Assembly (NCBI RefSeq): GCF_039541815.1
Contig: NZ_BAABGY010000008.1
Location: forward strand, 372,001 to 436,000
Origin: Flavisolibacter amylovorans
GTDB lineage: Bacteria; Bacteroidota; Bacteroidia; Chitinophagales; Chitinophagaceae
DNA: 64,000 nt
Reading direction: 5' to 3'
Within the stretch, counting starts at the first letter, position 1; the number at the start of each line of letters is the position of its first letter. Shown here piece by piece: positions 8,807-17,706 of this stretch. The position numbers and the translations under genes were made by a program. Under the pieces are notes generated by a model. That model was given only the letters and a program-made list of their open reading frames with translations. It was not told where the DNA came from and ran no database searches.

Positions 8807-10246
8807 CTATTGCTGCCACCAGGCTTTGATGTTGATGTGGTCGCCGCCCATCTGGCTGACGGCGCTGTTGTAGTGCTCCAGGTTGTAGATCCGCTGCGAT
8901 ACGGGGTAGATAAGCCGCGACGGCATCACGCCGCCATTGAGCATACCGGGGCCCTGCGGCAGCACCGGCAGGCCCGTGCGGCGGTACTCGAACCACTGCT
9001 GGTAGTCGTTGAAGAACAGGGCATAGTATTTCTGCAGGTGGATGCGTTGCAGCGTGCCGTTGTAGGCGGCGCTGGCGTTGCTGAAATAGGTAGCGGGCAT
9101 CGTAGCGCCCCACTGCTCCACGGCGGCCTTCACGCCTTTCTCGTAAGCGGCCCTGGCGAGGTCGTGACGCTGGCTCCGGTGGTAAAATTCTGCCTTGATG
9201 AACTCCACCTCGGCATAGGTAAGGATCGGGCAGGTCATGGGCGCGCTGATCAGCGCCTGCAGCAGGTTGGAGGGCGTGAAGTTGAACTGGCTCTCACTGC
9301 CCGTATAGCCGCTCGGGATGCCCTTGTAGCCGATGTTGACGTTATTGAGGTCTTTGGCCTGCGACGCGAAGCGGGCGCGGCGCGGGTCGTTGAGCACGTT
9401 GAGCGAGTCGAGGAAGAACTGCGCGGCGGCGCGCCCCGTGGTGAAATCCTGCGGCCGGCCCCAGGGCGAGGAGAGCGGGTACACACCCGTCAGCTTCAGC
9501 ACCGCGGCCTCCGTGTTGGCGTTGAACACCGGGTACTTCGTCGGGTTGTTGATTATGGAGTCGAGGCGCGTCCAGGCATTCATCTCGGGGCGGGCCGACA
9601 CGCGCAGCAGCAGGCGCATCTGGAGCGAGTTGCAGAACCGCTTCCAGTTCGTGACGTTGTTGCCGAACAGGATGTCGGTGCCGAAGGTCATCGCGCGGCT
9701 CGTGTTGAACAGGCGGTTGGCGGAGTCGAGATCGGCGATGATCGTTCTATAGATCTCTTCCTGCGTGTTGTAGCGCGGCTGGATGATGCCCTCGTCGGCA
9801 CGAATGGCTTCTTCCATCGGTACCGACCCGAAGCAGTCGGTGAGGTTGGCGTACACCCAGGCATTCAGGGTCAGGGCGATGGCCGCGTAGTTGGGATCGC
9901 CGGCGGCAACGGCCGCCTCGCGGATCTCGCGGATGTTCTTGAGCCAGCGGTAGTAGGTGCTCCAGGTGCTGCTGCCGGTGCCTTCGTTCACATCGTAGCG
10001 GTGCATGCCGGGTGTGGGGCTCGGGAAGTTGAGCGCCACCTGCATGAGGTCGAAGGTGATGTCGTCGGCCTTCTGCATGTTGAACGCGGCCAGCTCATAA
10101 AGCGTTGGGTTGAGCAGGGTTCCGGGGCTGATGATGGAGATCTTGTTGGGATCGGTATTGATCTTTTCGAACCCCTTGGTGCAGGCGCCGAGCAGCAGGG
10201 CCGCCGAGGCGAGCGCGGGAACGATATAGCGGGTGATCTGTTTCAT
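8807..10246 (-). CDS. SusD/RagB-family outer-membrane lipoprotein
   Basis: A 479-residue surface lipoprotein that would act as the lid and glycan/ligand-binding partner of the adjacent SusC-like channel. The signal peptide ends in LLLGACTKGFE, a good lipobox. The early sequence FEKINTDPNKIS is characteristic of the SusD-like_2 group, whose members often bind ligands other than starch. The C-terminal half has the helical NFTPSNLLQALISAPMTCPI and the E(V)EFIKAEFYHRSQ segment typical of the TPR-like part of SusD proteins. It starts 17 nt after the end of susC on the same strand. Its neighbours (metallophosphoesterase and GDPD) point to a phosphorylated ligand, which is inference. Confidence 0.94.
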   Translation of the reverse strand: MKQITRYIVPALASAALLLGACTKGFEKINTDPNKISIISPGTLLNPTLYELAAFNMQKADDITFDLMQVALNFPSPTPGMHRYDVNEGTGSSTWSTYYRWLKNIREIREAAVAAGDPNYAAIALTLNAWVYANLTDCFGSVPMEEAIRADEGIIQPRYNTQEEIYRTIIADLDSANRLFNTSRAMTFGTDILFGNNVTNWKRFCNSLQMRLLLRVSARPEMNAWTRLDSIINNPTKYPVFNANTEAAVLKLTGVYPLSSPWGRPQDFTTGRAAAQFFLDSLNVLNDPRRARFASQAKDLNNVNIGYKGIPSGYTGSESQFNFTPSNLLQALISAPMTCPILTYAEVEFIKAEFYHRSQRHDLARAAYEKGVKAAVEQWGATMPATYFSNASAAYNGTLQRIHLQKYYALFFNDYQQWFEYRRTGLPVLPQGPGMLNGGVMPSRLIYPVSQRIYNLEHYNSAVSQMGGDHINIKAWWQQ

Positions 10247-10263
10247 GATGCGGGTAATGGGGG

Positions 10264-13200
10264 TTAGAACTTGAAGGTTAGGTTGGCGCCGATGGTACGC
10301 GTCGAGGGCAGCTGGCCCATTTCTACGCCCGGCATGATGGAGGTGCCGTTGAGGGCAGCCGTTTCGGGATCGAACATCGGGAAGCGCGAGAGCATCAGCA
10401 GGTCGCGGCCATACACGGCAAAGGAGGCGGACTTGAAGAACTTGCCGAGATGCTTCTTGGAAAGCGAATACTCGAGGCGGGCCTCGCGCAGCTTCACGAA
10501 GGAAGCGTCAAAGGAATTTGCTTCCACGTTGGCGCGGCGGTAGTATTCGGCATAGAACGTCGCCGGTGCCACTTTGGTCGTGTTGGGCGCGTAGCGTCCG
10601 GGCCCGGTCTCCACTACGCCTTCGCCGATGATGTAGCCTTCGGCACGGCCGCGGAGCGTGTGCTCCAGCTTGCCCTGCTCCGACATTTTGTGGTGCGTTT
10701 GCGAGTATACGATGCCGCCGTACTGTCCGTCGATAAGGAAGCTGAAGCGGAAGTTCCTGTAGCGGAACTCGTTCTGGATGCCGCCTTTCCAATCGGCATA
10801 GGCGTTGCCGATGTATTGCACCTCTGCCGGGCGTGCCGGGAGGCCGTTCGCTCCGTAGATGATCTGTCCGTCGGGGGAGCGCAGGAAGCCGAAGCCGTAG
10901 ATGTCGCCGGAGGAGCCGCCCACGCGGGTCTGCTGGTAAGCATTGCCGCCGGTGGCGATCACGAAGTAGTCGCTCTCGATCTCGGCGGGCAGCGACAGCA
11001 CCTTGTTGCGGTTGCGGGCCCAGGTAAAGGTGGTATTCCAGGAGAAGTGCGGCTTCGCGATGTTCTTCGTGGCCAGCAGTATTTCTACGCCCTTGTTCTG
11101 CACCTTGCCGCCGTTGATCACCTTGCGCGCATACCCGGTCGTCGGGTCCACCGGGATCTCCATGATCTGGTTGGTGGTGAAGTTCTGGTAATAGGTGACG
11201 TCGAGGTGCACGCGGCCCGAGAAGAGGCGCAGGTCGAGGCCGGTCTCGTAGCTTACCTGGCGGCGCGGCGACAGGTTCTCGTTGAACAGCACGTTGGGCG
11301 CCGTAGCCGATCCGGAGAAAGGGCTCTGGTCGTAATAGCGCTTGTTGAGGTAGGGCTTACGCGAGTCGAAGCCGGCGCCGGCCACCGAGCCGCGCAGCTT
11401 GGCGAAGGCGAAGGGCTTCGGCAGCGCGAACACGTCGCTGAGGATCACGCTCGCATTCACCGAAGGGTAGAACATCGAGTTCGACTTCGGCGATAGCGTG
11501 CTCCACCAGTCCTGTCGGCCCGTGAAGTCGATGAAGTACCGGTCGCGGTAGCTGAAGGCGGCGATGCCGTAGAGGCTGTTCACCTTGAAGTTGTTGTCGG
11601 TCACCATTAGCGTGGGCGATGCCTGCCCGTTGGTGAGCTTGTATACGCCCGGCACCACGAGCCCGTCTACGAAGGCATTCGATACGTGCTCTTTCGCATT
11701 CATCGTATTGCCGCCGGCCGAGACCTTCACGTCCACGCGGTCGGCGATGCGATCGTGGTAGGAGAGAAGGAAGTCGGCATTCGTTTCCAGGAAACCTACG
11801 TCCTGCTGCTTGTAGTAGCCGCTGAGGAAGTTGGCCGTGTTGAAGGGTCGGCGCATTTCGCGGAACTCGCTGTTCATGTTCATGGTACCGCGCACCGCCA
11901 GGTCCAGCTTCTTCGTGAATTCGTAGCGGAAGCCCAGGTTGGCGACCACCGAATTGGCGTTGATCGAGTTCGTCATCTCGTGCGCGATCAGGAAGGGGTT
12001 GTCGATGAAGGAGCTGAAGGGGTGGATCTGCTGCAGGCCGTGCTGGTTGCGCTTCCAGATGGGGCGATACCAGTTCAGGTCCACGTTCGGATTCTGGAAG
12101 ATCATGAAGTAGGCGATCGACTGGTTGTTGTAGCCGGTGGCCGGCAGGTTGTCGCTCTTCTTGTTGGTGTACGAGAGCCTTGTGTTCATGGAGAGCTTGT
12201 CGGAAAGCTTGTAGTTGCCGCCCGCCTGCACGGTGAGGCGCTCGTAGCCGGTGTTGGGCATGATCCACGTATTCTTCGAATGCGTGATCGAGGCGCGCAT
12301 GCCGCCGCGCTCGTTGCCGCCCTCGAGCGAGATGTTGTTGGTGAGGGTGGAGCCGGTGCGCCAGAAGCCGGTGATATTGTCTTTGTACGGACGCCAGAGG
12401 GTGCGCTCGTCGCCACGGCCCTCCTTGTTGGGATCGTACTGGAAATACAGCTGGCCGTCGAACTTCGGGCCGAAAGCGCTGCTGGTGCCGCTCGTGCCCG
12501 GGCCGTCGGGGGAGGCGCCGTACGAGTAATAGAGCTGCCCGGCCGAGTTCACGGTGCCGGTGCCTTGCCCGTATTCATACTGGTAGTCGGGCCACTTCAA
12601 TACCGTGTTGATGCTGTAGTTGCTGTTCACCGTGATGCCGATGCCTTTCTGCTTCGATCCCGACTTCGTGGTGATGAGGATAGCGCCGCCGCCGGCGCGG
12701 CTTCCGTACAGCGCCGTGGCGCCGGGGCCTTTGAGGATGGAGATGCTCTCGATGTCGTCGGGGTTGATGTCCTGGAGGCCGTTGCCGAAGTCGACCGGTA
12801 CGTCGTTGCCCGAGCCCGCGCCGTAGGCGCTGCTCACGCCCGACGTATTGCCGCCGCTCTGGATGGGAACGCCATCGATCACGATCAGGGCATTGTTGCC
12901 GTCGGCGTCGAGGGCGGCATCGCCGCGCAGCGAGATGCGGGTGGAGTTGACGGGTCCCGACCCGGGCGAGATGAGGCTGAGGCCGGCCACCTTGCCGGAG
13001 AGCGCGGCCGACCAGTTGTTGGCGCGCGCGTCGTTGACCTCTTTCGAGCCGAGTGTCTGTGTGGCGGAGCCCAGCGCCTTGTATTCGCGCTTGATGCCGA
13101 GCGCGGTGACCACTACATTGTTTAGGGTGCTGTAGTCGGTTTTGAGCACATAGGAAAGCGCCTTGCCCGCAGGGTGCGCCAGCTCCCTTGTTTCGGATCC

Positions 13201-13476
13201 GTAGCCCACCGAGGTGATCGTGACCGTATAATTACCGGCGACGGCCGCCAGGGAGAAGGAGCCAGCGGCATCGGTGCTTGCCTGGTAGGTCTGTTTCGTG
13301 TCCTTTTTGCGGAGCAGGAGGGTGGCGCCGGGTACGGGCTGCCCCTGCTCGTCGAGCACCTGTCCGCTGAGCGGGCGGGCAATTTCCTGGGCCTGGAGCA
13401 GGCTGGCGGGGAAGGCCGTGGCGAGCAGGGCCATCCCGGCCAGTACAGTTGCCTGTCGGGTAACGTTCATGTTCAT
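10264..13476 (-). CDS. SusC/RagA-family TonB-linked outer-membrane transporter
   Basis: A 1070-residue TonB-dependent porin. After a signal peptide ending near LLQAQE comes a carboxypeptidase-D-like beta-sandwich (about 33-115, GQVLDEQGQPVPGATL), then the plug domain with the SusC landmarks NNVVVTALGIKRE, GKVAGLSL and the ISLRGD...NALIVIDGVPI region. The barrel fills the rest and ends in the aromatic-terminated strand IGANLTFKF. Length is normal for SusC. It heads a minus-strand operon with susD and a metallophosphoesterase and would import the ligand captured by SusD using TonB energy. No anti-sigma/ECF pair or hybrid sensor flanks it, so its control is not evident from the local sequence. 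Confidence 0.96.
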   Translation of the reverse strand: MNMNVTRQATVLAGMALLATAFPASLLQAQEIARPLSGQVLDEQGQPVPGATLLLRKKDTKQTYQASTDAAGSFSLAAVAGNYTVTITSVGYGSETRELAHPAGKALSYVLKTDYSTLNNVVVTALGIKREYKALGSATQTLGSKEVNDARANNWSAALSGKVAGLSLISPGSGPVNSTRISLRGDAALDADGNNALIVIDGVPIQSGGNTSGVSSAYGAGSGNDVPVDFGNGLQDINPDDIESISILKGPGATALYGSRAGGGAILITTKSGSKQKGIGITVNSNYSINTVLKWPDYQYEYGQGTGTVNSAGQLYYSYGASPDGPGTSGTSSAFGPKFDGQLYFQYDPNKEGRGDERTLWRPYKDNITGFWRTGSTLTNNISLEGGNERGGMRASITHSKNTWIMPNTGYERLTVQAGGNYKLSDKLSMNTRLSYTNKKSDNLPATGYNNQSIAYFMIFQNPNVDLNWYRPIWKRNQHGLQQIHPFSSFIDNPFLIAHEMTNSINANSVVANLGFRYEFTKKLDLAVRGTMNMNSEFREMRRPFNTANFLSGYYKQQDVGFLETNADFLLSYHDRIADRVDVKVSAGGNTMNAKEHVSNAFVDGLVVPGVYKLTNGQASPTLMVTDNNFKVNSLYGIAAFSYRDRYFIDFTGRQDWWSTLSPKSNSMFYPSVNASVILSDVFALPKPFAFAKLRGSVAGAGFDSRKPYLNKRYYDQSPFSGSATAPNVLFNENLSPRRQVSYETGLDLRLFSGRVHLDVTYYQNFTTNQIMEIPVDPTTGYARKVINGGKVQNKGVEILLATKNIAKPHFSWNTTFTWARNRNKVLSLPAEIESDYFVIATGGNAYQQTRVGGSSGDIYGFGFLRSPDGQIIYGANGLPARPAEVQYIGNAYADWKGGIQNEFRYRNFRFSFLIDGQYGGIVYSQTHHKMSEQGKLEHTLRGRAEGYIIGEGVVETGPGRYAPNTTKVAPATFYAEYYRRANVEANSFDASFVKLREARLEYSLSKKHLGKFFKSASFAVYGRDLLMLSRFPMFDPETAALNGTSIMPGVEMGQLPSTRTIGANLTFKF

Positions 13477-13855
13477 AGTACGTGCAGTTGAGGAGTTGAA
13501 GGGTGCGTTGGGTTTGAGGGGATCGGAGACAGGGACAGAAAGCTTTTTCTTTCCGGTGCGAAAGTGGCGTCCTGCTGTGACGTAATTGTTAATCCAGGAT
13601 TATGGGTTGATTAACCTGTGCCTGCCCGGCGCCTCGCGCCTCGGGTATTGCCTGTATTAATACGGGCGCCCGTCGGCCCGGTGCGTGCTGCTGCCCGGAT
13701 GGCCGCTACTGCCGGGCTGCCTAGGGGTAAACCTGCAACGGTCGCTGTTTTGCGCCGCTGCGTCCTTCTTTTTTCGCTTTATCGCCGCCGCCCGTACCGG
13801 TTCGCGGCGTTCCTGCCGGAATAAGGTGGTAAATTCGGGACCCCAAACAGTTTCG
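13477..13855. other. 379-bp divergent intergenic region (susC / Asp-box protein)
   Basis: Contains the start regions of both flanking genes. I found no convincing TAnnTTTG box for susC. A degenerate copy of the CCGTA...TACGG palindrome lies at 13652-13665 (CTGTATTAATACGG). Upstream of the plus-strand gene, TAAATTCG at about 13834 is a weak -7 candidate. The open frame from 13685 that continues into the plus-strand gene has no secretory start and is treated as untranslated leader. Confidence 0.5.
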
Positions 13856-16099
13856 ATGAAAACACTGCTACACACACTCGCCCTTACCCTTGCCTCCTTT
13901 GCCGCCGGTGCCCAGGGCTGGACGCTGGTGACGCCCGTAAAATCACAATCCGCCATTGAGGATGTGTTCATGACGAGCCCGAGCACCGGCTTCGCCTTCG
14001 ACGACCTCGACGACCGCATGCTCCGTACCCGCGACGGCGGCCTTACCTGGCACCGCCAGGGACTCGTGTTCGGCACCACGCCCACCTCGCTCTGGATGTT
14101 CAACGACAACGTCGGCATCATGGGCACGGCAACCGGAACCTTTTACAAGACCACCGACGGCTTCGTTACCCGCAGCACCGTCAACTCGAGCACGGGGGCG
14201 ACGAAGGCGCTGTTCTTCGTGAACGAGCAGACGGGCTACGCGATCGCGGGCGACGTCAACATCAAGAAGACGACCGACGGCGGCAACACCTGGACGCTGA
14301 TCAACACCGGCAACAGCAACTTCCTGTTCGGGCTGTATTTTATCGATGCGAATACCGGCTTTGCCAGCGGCGCCTCCGGCACCATCCTGAAGACCACCGA
14401 CGCGGATGCCACCTGGACACCGCTCACCACGAATTACAGCTTCCTGTTCAACGACGTGCTGTTCACCAGCCCCACGGTGGGCATGGCGGTAGGCGCGCAG
14501 GGCTACCTGTCGCGCACCACCGATGGCGGCGCCACCTGGACAGCCGTGGCCATGCCTACCACGCAGCACCTCTTCACCCTGTATTCCTACAACAACACGC
14601 TCTTTGCGCTCGGCGCGAACGGCGCGCTCCTTCGCTCCACCAACAACGGCGCGAGCTGGACCGCCACGACCCTGGGCACGTATACGCTGCATTCGATCCA
14701 CATCAACTCCTTTGGGCAGGGCTTTATCGGCGGCGATGCCGGAATCTACAAGACCACCGACGGCGGAATGACCTGGACACCCAGCCAGCTCGGGAGCCCG
14801 CACAGCAACCTGAATAAGGTAAGCTTCGCCAACGAGAACATCGGCCTTGCCGTGGGCACGCAGTCTACGGGAGGCATGGTGAACGCACTCGTGCGCACCA
14901 CCGACGGCGGCAAGACCTGGACCGGCCGGAACATCGGTACCTCCGTGCTCGGCGTGCACCTGCGTGCCGACGGCAACGGGCTCTTCGGCGGCAGCAGCGG
15001 CTATTACGAATACACCAGCAACTACGGTCAGAACTTCAACTTCGGCGGCAACCGGCCTAACGTAGCCGTCCGGACGGTGTGGGCGCAGAACGCCACCACC
15101 TGGATCATGGGCGGCGGCTTCTTCAACGGCGGTCTTTACCGGACCACCAACAGCGGCGCCACCTGGACCTACACGGCAGGCGGCAGCATGCTCGACATCT
15201 ACTTCCCGACGGCCCTCGTGGGCTACGCCGGCGGCGAAGGCGGCGAGCTCAAGAAGACAACCGACGGCGGCGCCAGCTGGACAACCATCAATTCCGGCGT
15301 CACCGGCGACATCAACGCGGTGTATTTCCTCAACGAGCAGGTGGGCTTTGTCGGCACGCCGGGCTCGCTGCGCAAGACCACCGATGGCGGTGCCACCTGG
15401 TCGGGGTTCGGCCCTTCGTATGTGATGGCGCTGCATTTCTATACGGCCGATTCGGGCTACGCCGTTACCGTTTCCGGACACCTGCTGAAAACGATCGATG
15501 GCGGCGCCAACTGGAGCACGCATGCACCAGGAATCATTGCCGACATGCTGGTGCGCGATGCCGCCTTCCTCAACGGGCGGGTGGTGGCGGTGGGACAACT
15601 GGGCGATGTGTATGTGAGCAACCTGTCCTGCGCCGGCGCGGTCGGCACGCCGCGCGTTATCCAGAGCGGCGCCACGCTGTATTCGTCGTTCGCCACCGGC
15701 AACCAGTGGTACAACGGGAGCGGGGCCATCGCGGGAGCCACGGGTGCTTCCTACACGGCTTCCGTGCCGGGCACCTACTACGTGGTGCATACGAGCGCCG
15801 ACGGCTGTGCCTCCCCGGTCTCCAACAGCATCACCATTGTCGCCACGAGTATTCCCTCGGTGCGTGAGGGCAGGGCGCTGGTCATCTATCCCAACCCCAC
15901 GGCGGCGCGTATCCGGATCGAGGTGCCTTCGGCCCTGCGCCGCGAGCCCCTGCTGCTGCGCAATGCGGCGGGCCAGCTCGCCCTTGTGCGCAAGGGCGCC
16001 CACCCGCCGGTGCTGACGCTTGACCTCGGCCACCTGCCGGCCGGCACCTATTACCTGCAGCTGGGAAAGACCGCCAGCCCGGTAGTACTCGGCAAATAG
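13856..16099 (+). CDS. Secreted Asp-box (BNR/YCF48-like) beta-propeller protein with T9SS sorting domain
   Basis: A 747-residue secreted protein. ATG 13856 is chosen because it opens a clean signal peptide (KTLLHTLALTLASFAAGAQ); the longer frame adds 57 implausible residues. About twelve repeats carry an Asp-box-like motif such as KTTDGGNTW, RTTDGGATW and KTTDGGASW, spaced about 45-60 residues, which indicates one or two beta-propellers like those of sialidases and YCF48. An Ig-like segment (about 585-660) contains NQWYNGSGAIAGAT and SYTASVPGTYYV. The last ~80 residues (VIYPNPTAARIRIEVPS to the end) are a type A T9SS sorting domain, so the protein would cross the outer membrane and be cell-attached or released. 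Enzyme activity is not established; Asp boxes alone do not show it. Confidence 0.88.
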   Translation: MKTLLHTLALTLASFAAGAQGWTLVTPVKSQSAIEDVFMTSPSTGFAFDDLDDRMLRTRDGGLTWHRQGLVFGTTPTSLWMFNDNVGIMGTATGTFYKTTDGFVTRSTVNSSTGATKALFFVNEQTGYAIAGDVNIKKTTDGGNTWTLINTGNSNFLFGLYFIDANTGFASGASGTILKTTDADATWTPLTTNYSFLFNDVLFTSPTVGMAVGAQGYLSRTTDGGATWTAVAMPTTQHLFTLYSYNNTLFALGANGALLRSTNNGASWTATTLGTYTLHSIHINSFGQGFIGGDAGIYKTTDGGMTWTPSQLGSPHSNLNKVSFANENIGLAVGTQSTGGMVNALVRTTDGGKTWTGRNIGTSVLGVHLRADGNGLFGGSSGYYEYTSNYGQNFNFGGNRPNVAVRTVWAQNATTWIMGGGFFNGGLYRTTNSGATWTYTAGGSMLDIYFPTALVGYAGGEGGELKKTTDGGASWTTINSGVTGDINAVYFLNEQVGFVGTPGSLRKTTDGGATWSGFGPSYVMALHFYTADSGYAVTVSGHLLKTIDGGANWSTHAPGIIADMLVRDAAFLNGRVVAVGQLGDVYVSNLSCAGAVGTPRVIQSGATLYSSFATGNQWYNGSGAIAGATGASYTASVPGTYYVVHTSADGCASPVSNSITIVATSIPSVREGRALVIYPNPTAARIRIEVPSALRREPLLLRNAAGQLALVRKGAHPPVLTLDLGHLPAGTYYLQLGKTASPVVLGK

Positions 16100-16122
16100 C
16101 CATCGATTTGAACTGATTGCTG

Positions 16123-16152
16123 GGCGGCCTCCCGAAAGGAGGCCGCCTTCTT
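16123..16152 (+). terminator. Rho-independent terminator
   Basis: Ten-base stem GGCGGCCTCC (16123-16132) and GGAGGCCGCC (16138-16147) with a CGAAA loop, followed by TTCTTTGT. It lies 23 nt after the stop of the Asp-box protein. Confidence 0.85.
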
Positions 16153-16346
16153 TGTAGGGAAAACGCCTTAAAAATGGGGCATGGGGGCGACAGCGGTGCC
16201 GTGGCTGGTGGCCCTCTACAGGCACCGGAAATCCATTCGAACGTCTGTTTTGTGGCCTTTTTCCGCCAGCGGCCTGCGTTTCGGGGCATGCCGGCCACAA
16301 GCTGTGGCTTAACAGTTTGCGGCATGGTATTGAACCTTTATACCGT

Positions 16347-16481
16347 ATGCTAACCTCAATACTCAATACCGCGGCCGAAGATTCCCCGTCGGGCTTTCGG
16401 ATGCTCCCGGCCATCCTGACGATGCTGATCTTCCTGGCTTTTTTCGGAGCCATGTTATACGTGCTGGTTGCCAGCTTTTAA
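16347..16481 (+). CDS. Small single-span membrane protein (44 residues)
   Basis: A 44-codon frame with ATG at 16347 and TAA at 16479-16481. The first 18 residues are polar with two acidic residues, and residues 20-43 form one hydrophobic segment (MLPAILTMLIFLAFFGAMLY and on) ending in a short VASF tail. The composition is that of a real single-pass peptide rather than random GC-rich frame: no Arg-rich runs and a sharp polar/hydrophobic divide. It stands alone between a terminator and the next promoter. Such peptides often associate with respiratory or transport complexes, but nothing here identifies a partner. A chance ORF cannot be excluded. Confidence 0.5.
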   Translation: MLTSILNTAAEDSPSGFRMLPAILTMLIFLAFFGAMLYVLVASF

Positions 16482-16530
16482 ACGGGGCCAGACACCGGTT
16501 TTCGCGAGGCGCATACGCGCCTTTTGTTTT

Positions 16531-16566
16531 TTTGCGTTCGCTATGTCGCGGCAGGAGCTATATTTG
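16531..16566 (+). promoter_or_regulatory. Bacteroidota-type promoter of the 82-residue protein gene
   Basis: Perfect -7 box TATATTTG (16559-16566) with TTTG at 16531-16534 as a possible -33 element (spacing 24, slightly long). Transcription would start near 16573, leaving a leader of about 140 nt that includes the conserved element at 16603-16667. Confidence 0.6.
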
Positions 16567-16602
16567 TCCGCAGGCGGCGGGGCGATCCTTGCTCTTCGAA
16601 GC

Positions 16603-16667
16603 TCCTGCCTTCATTTTGTGCTGCCTCATTCTGCTTCTTAGTTACAGCCTCTCGTGCATCAGATCCT
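16603..16667 (+). promoter_or_regulatory. Conserved 5' leader element, copy C
   Basis: This leader shares TCCTGCCTTC (16603-16612), CTGCCTC (16621-16627) and TCTTAGTTAC (16636-16645) with the leaders of the RRM genes at 20542 and 21907. The distance between the first and last block is 33 nt here and 31 nt in copy A. CATCAGATC at 16658-16666 echoes CCTCAGATC downstream in copy A. See findings. Confidence 0.55.
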
Positions 16668-16713
16668 TGTACTTAGTGAATTTTATCAGTGCCTCACTTT
16701 TAAAACTCGAGCT

Positions 16714-16962
16714 ATGCGACTATCTGACTTTGTCTTGCTGTGTCCCGGAGAGAAGAAATTTACCGTACTGCACCGCGGCGTGCTCGTTGCGAAGCGCGCC
16801 ATCCCTGGTCACCTGGTGCTGTTGTTCCAGATGAAGGGCTATTACGTCGAGGCCTTTTGCCATGTGGAAAGTAAGGCGATCGCCCGGTATTCGGCCTTTG
16901 TGGATCCCCGCCACCTCGATGTCTACCTCGATGCCATCCGCCTCGACGAATTACTGCACTGA
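16714..16962 (+). CDS. Conserved-looking small protein of unknown function (82 residues)
   Basis: An 82-residue soluble protein. ATG 16714 is preferred because the longer frame from 16654 uses the conserved leader as coding sequence. The protein begins RLSDFVLLCPGEKKFTVLH and has alternating hydrophobic strands followed by a charged C-terminal helix with several aspartates (HLDVYLDAIRLDELLH), suggesting a compact alpha/beta domain. I do not recognise the family. Its leader is related to those of two nearby RRM genes, so it may belong to the same regulon as the RNA-binding proteins. It converges on the minus-strand receiver gene. Confidence 0.72.
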   Translation: MRLSDFVLLCPGEKKFTVLHRGVLVAKRAIPGHLVLLFQMKGYYVEAFCHVESKAIARYSAFVDPRHLDVYLDAIRLDELLH

Positions 16963-17000
16963 CGCCTGCCTCCTTTGTTTCGCCCTGGCCTTCCTTGGGA

Positions 17001-17032
17001 CGCTGCCGGCTCCGTAGATCTACGGGGCAGCG
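17001..17032. repeat. 14-bp palindrome (CCGTAGATCTACGG) inside a larger inverted repeat
   Basis: Perfect palindrome CCGTAGATCTACGG at 17012-17025, flanked by CGCTGCC (17001-17007) and GGCAGCG (17026-17032). It lies between two convergent genes. One member of the palindrome family described in the findings. Confidence 0.75.
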
Positions 17033-17056
17033 AAAACCCCCTGTGAAAACAGGGGG
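17033..17056 (-). terminator. Probable terminator of the receiver-domain gene
   Basis: Stem CCCCCTGT (17037-17044) and ACAGGGGG (17049-17056) with a four-base loop. On the minus strand it is followed by TTTTCG. The U-tract is short. Confidence 0.6.
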
Positions 17057-17105
17057 TGGTTAGTGCCTGGAATGCGTTTGAACGGTTTAAGAGTCAAAGC
17101 AGCCT

Positions 17106-17567
17106 TTATATGGCACTAAAGGGGACAAATCGTTCGCCCTGCCGCTGCGCGCGCCTGATGGTGCCCGGATCGGTCCAGTCGAGTACGAACAGGGCCGTGA
17201 GCTGCGCGCTGAGTTGCTGCATCGACATCGGTTTCGTCAGGAACATCGTAGCCCCGGAGCTGAAGCTATCGTCGATGACGCGGCCAAAGTCGCTGCCGGA
17301 AAAGGCGATCACCGGGAGCGCATGCATTCCCCGGCCGCGGATCCGCCGCAGGCATTCGTGCCCGTTCATGCCGGGCATATTGAGATCAAGGAAAATCAGG
17401 TCGGGAGTTTCGGCCGATAGCTGCGCCAGCAGGTCAATGCCCGTGGTGAAGGCCCTGAAACGCGTAGAGGGGGAGAGGCTGTTCAGCACACTTTCAAAAA
17501 CAAGGAGGTCATCTTCGTCGTCATCAACCATCCAAATGTCTTTGAGAACGGATCGGGTGATATCCAT
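17106..17567 (-). CDS. CheY-like response regulator (receiver domain only)
   Basis: A 153-residue single-domain receiver. ATG 17567 is chosen over an upstream TTG. The acidic triad sits in MVDDDEDD near residue 14, the phospho-acceptor aspartate in LIFLDLNMPGMNG near residue 56, the conserved S in AFSGSD and the lysine in FLTKPMS. The sequence resembles the stand-alone receivers of Bacteroidota that interact with hybrid kinases or act in phosphorelays, since it has no output domain beyond a 30-residue basic tail. No kinase gene is adjacent. The minus-strand -7 box TACCTTCA is visible upstream in the 17574-17706 gap at about 17637-17644. Confidence 0.92.
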   Translation of the reverse strand: MDITRSVLKDIWMVDDDEDDLLVFESVLNSLSPSTRFRAFTTGIDLLAQLSAETPDLIFLDLNMPGMNGHECLRRIRGRGMHALPVIAFSGSDFGRVIDDSFSSGATMFLTKPMSMQQLSAQLTALFVLDWTDPGTIRRAQRQGERFVPFSAI

Positions 17568-17706
17568 TTTCAAAAATTTAGATAAACCGTTGAGAAAAAA
17601 TTGTCCCCTCTTTCTCTGTATGAGTTGCGATGCCTTGTGAAGGTACGGGCTATTGCTCCAGTGCGCAGTTTTATTTAAGCCAGGCGGCTACGCGGTGCGG
17701 GCGGCG

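Noticed and set aside
11686..13125. A 479-codon plus-strand frame opposite susC
   Set aside because: The minus strand encodes an unmistakable SusC protein; the plus frame has no domain and no start signals.
16117..16353. A 78-codon frame covering the terminator after the Asp-box gene
   Set aside because: It spans a strong terminator hairpin and ends inside the small membrane-protein gene; no start signals.
13943..16453. An 836-codon minus-strand frame opposite the Asp-box protein
   Set aside because: Antisense to clear Asp-box repeats; the composition (His/Gly/Arg/Val rich) is that of a codon-position shadow.
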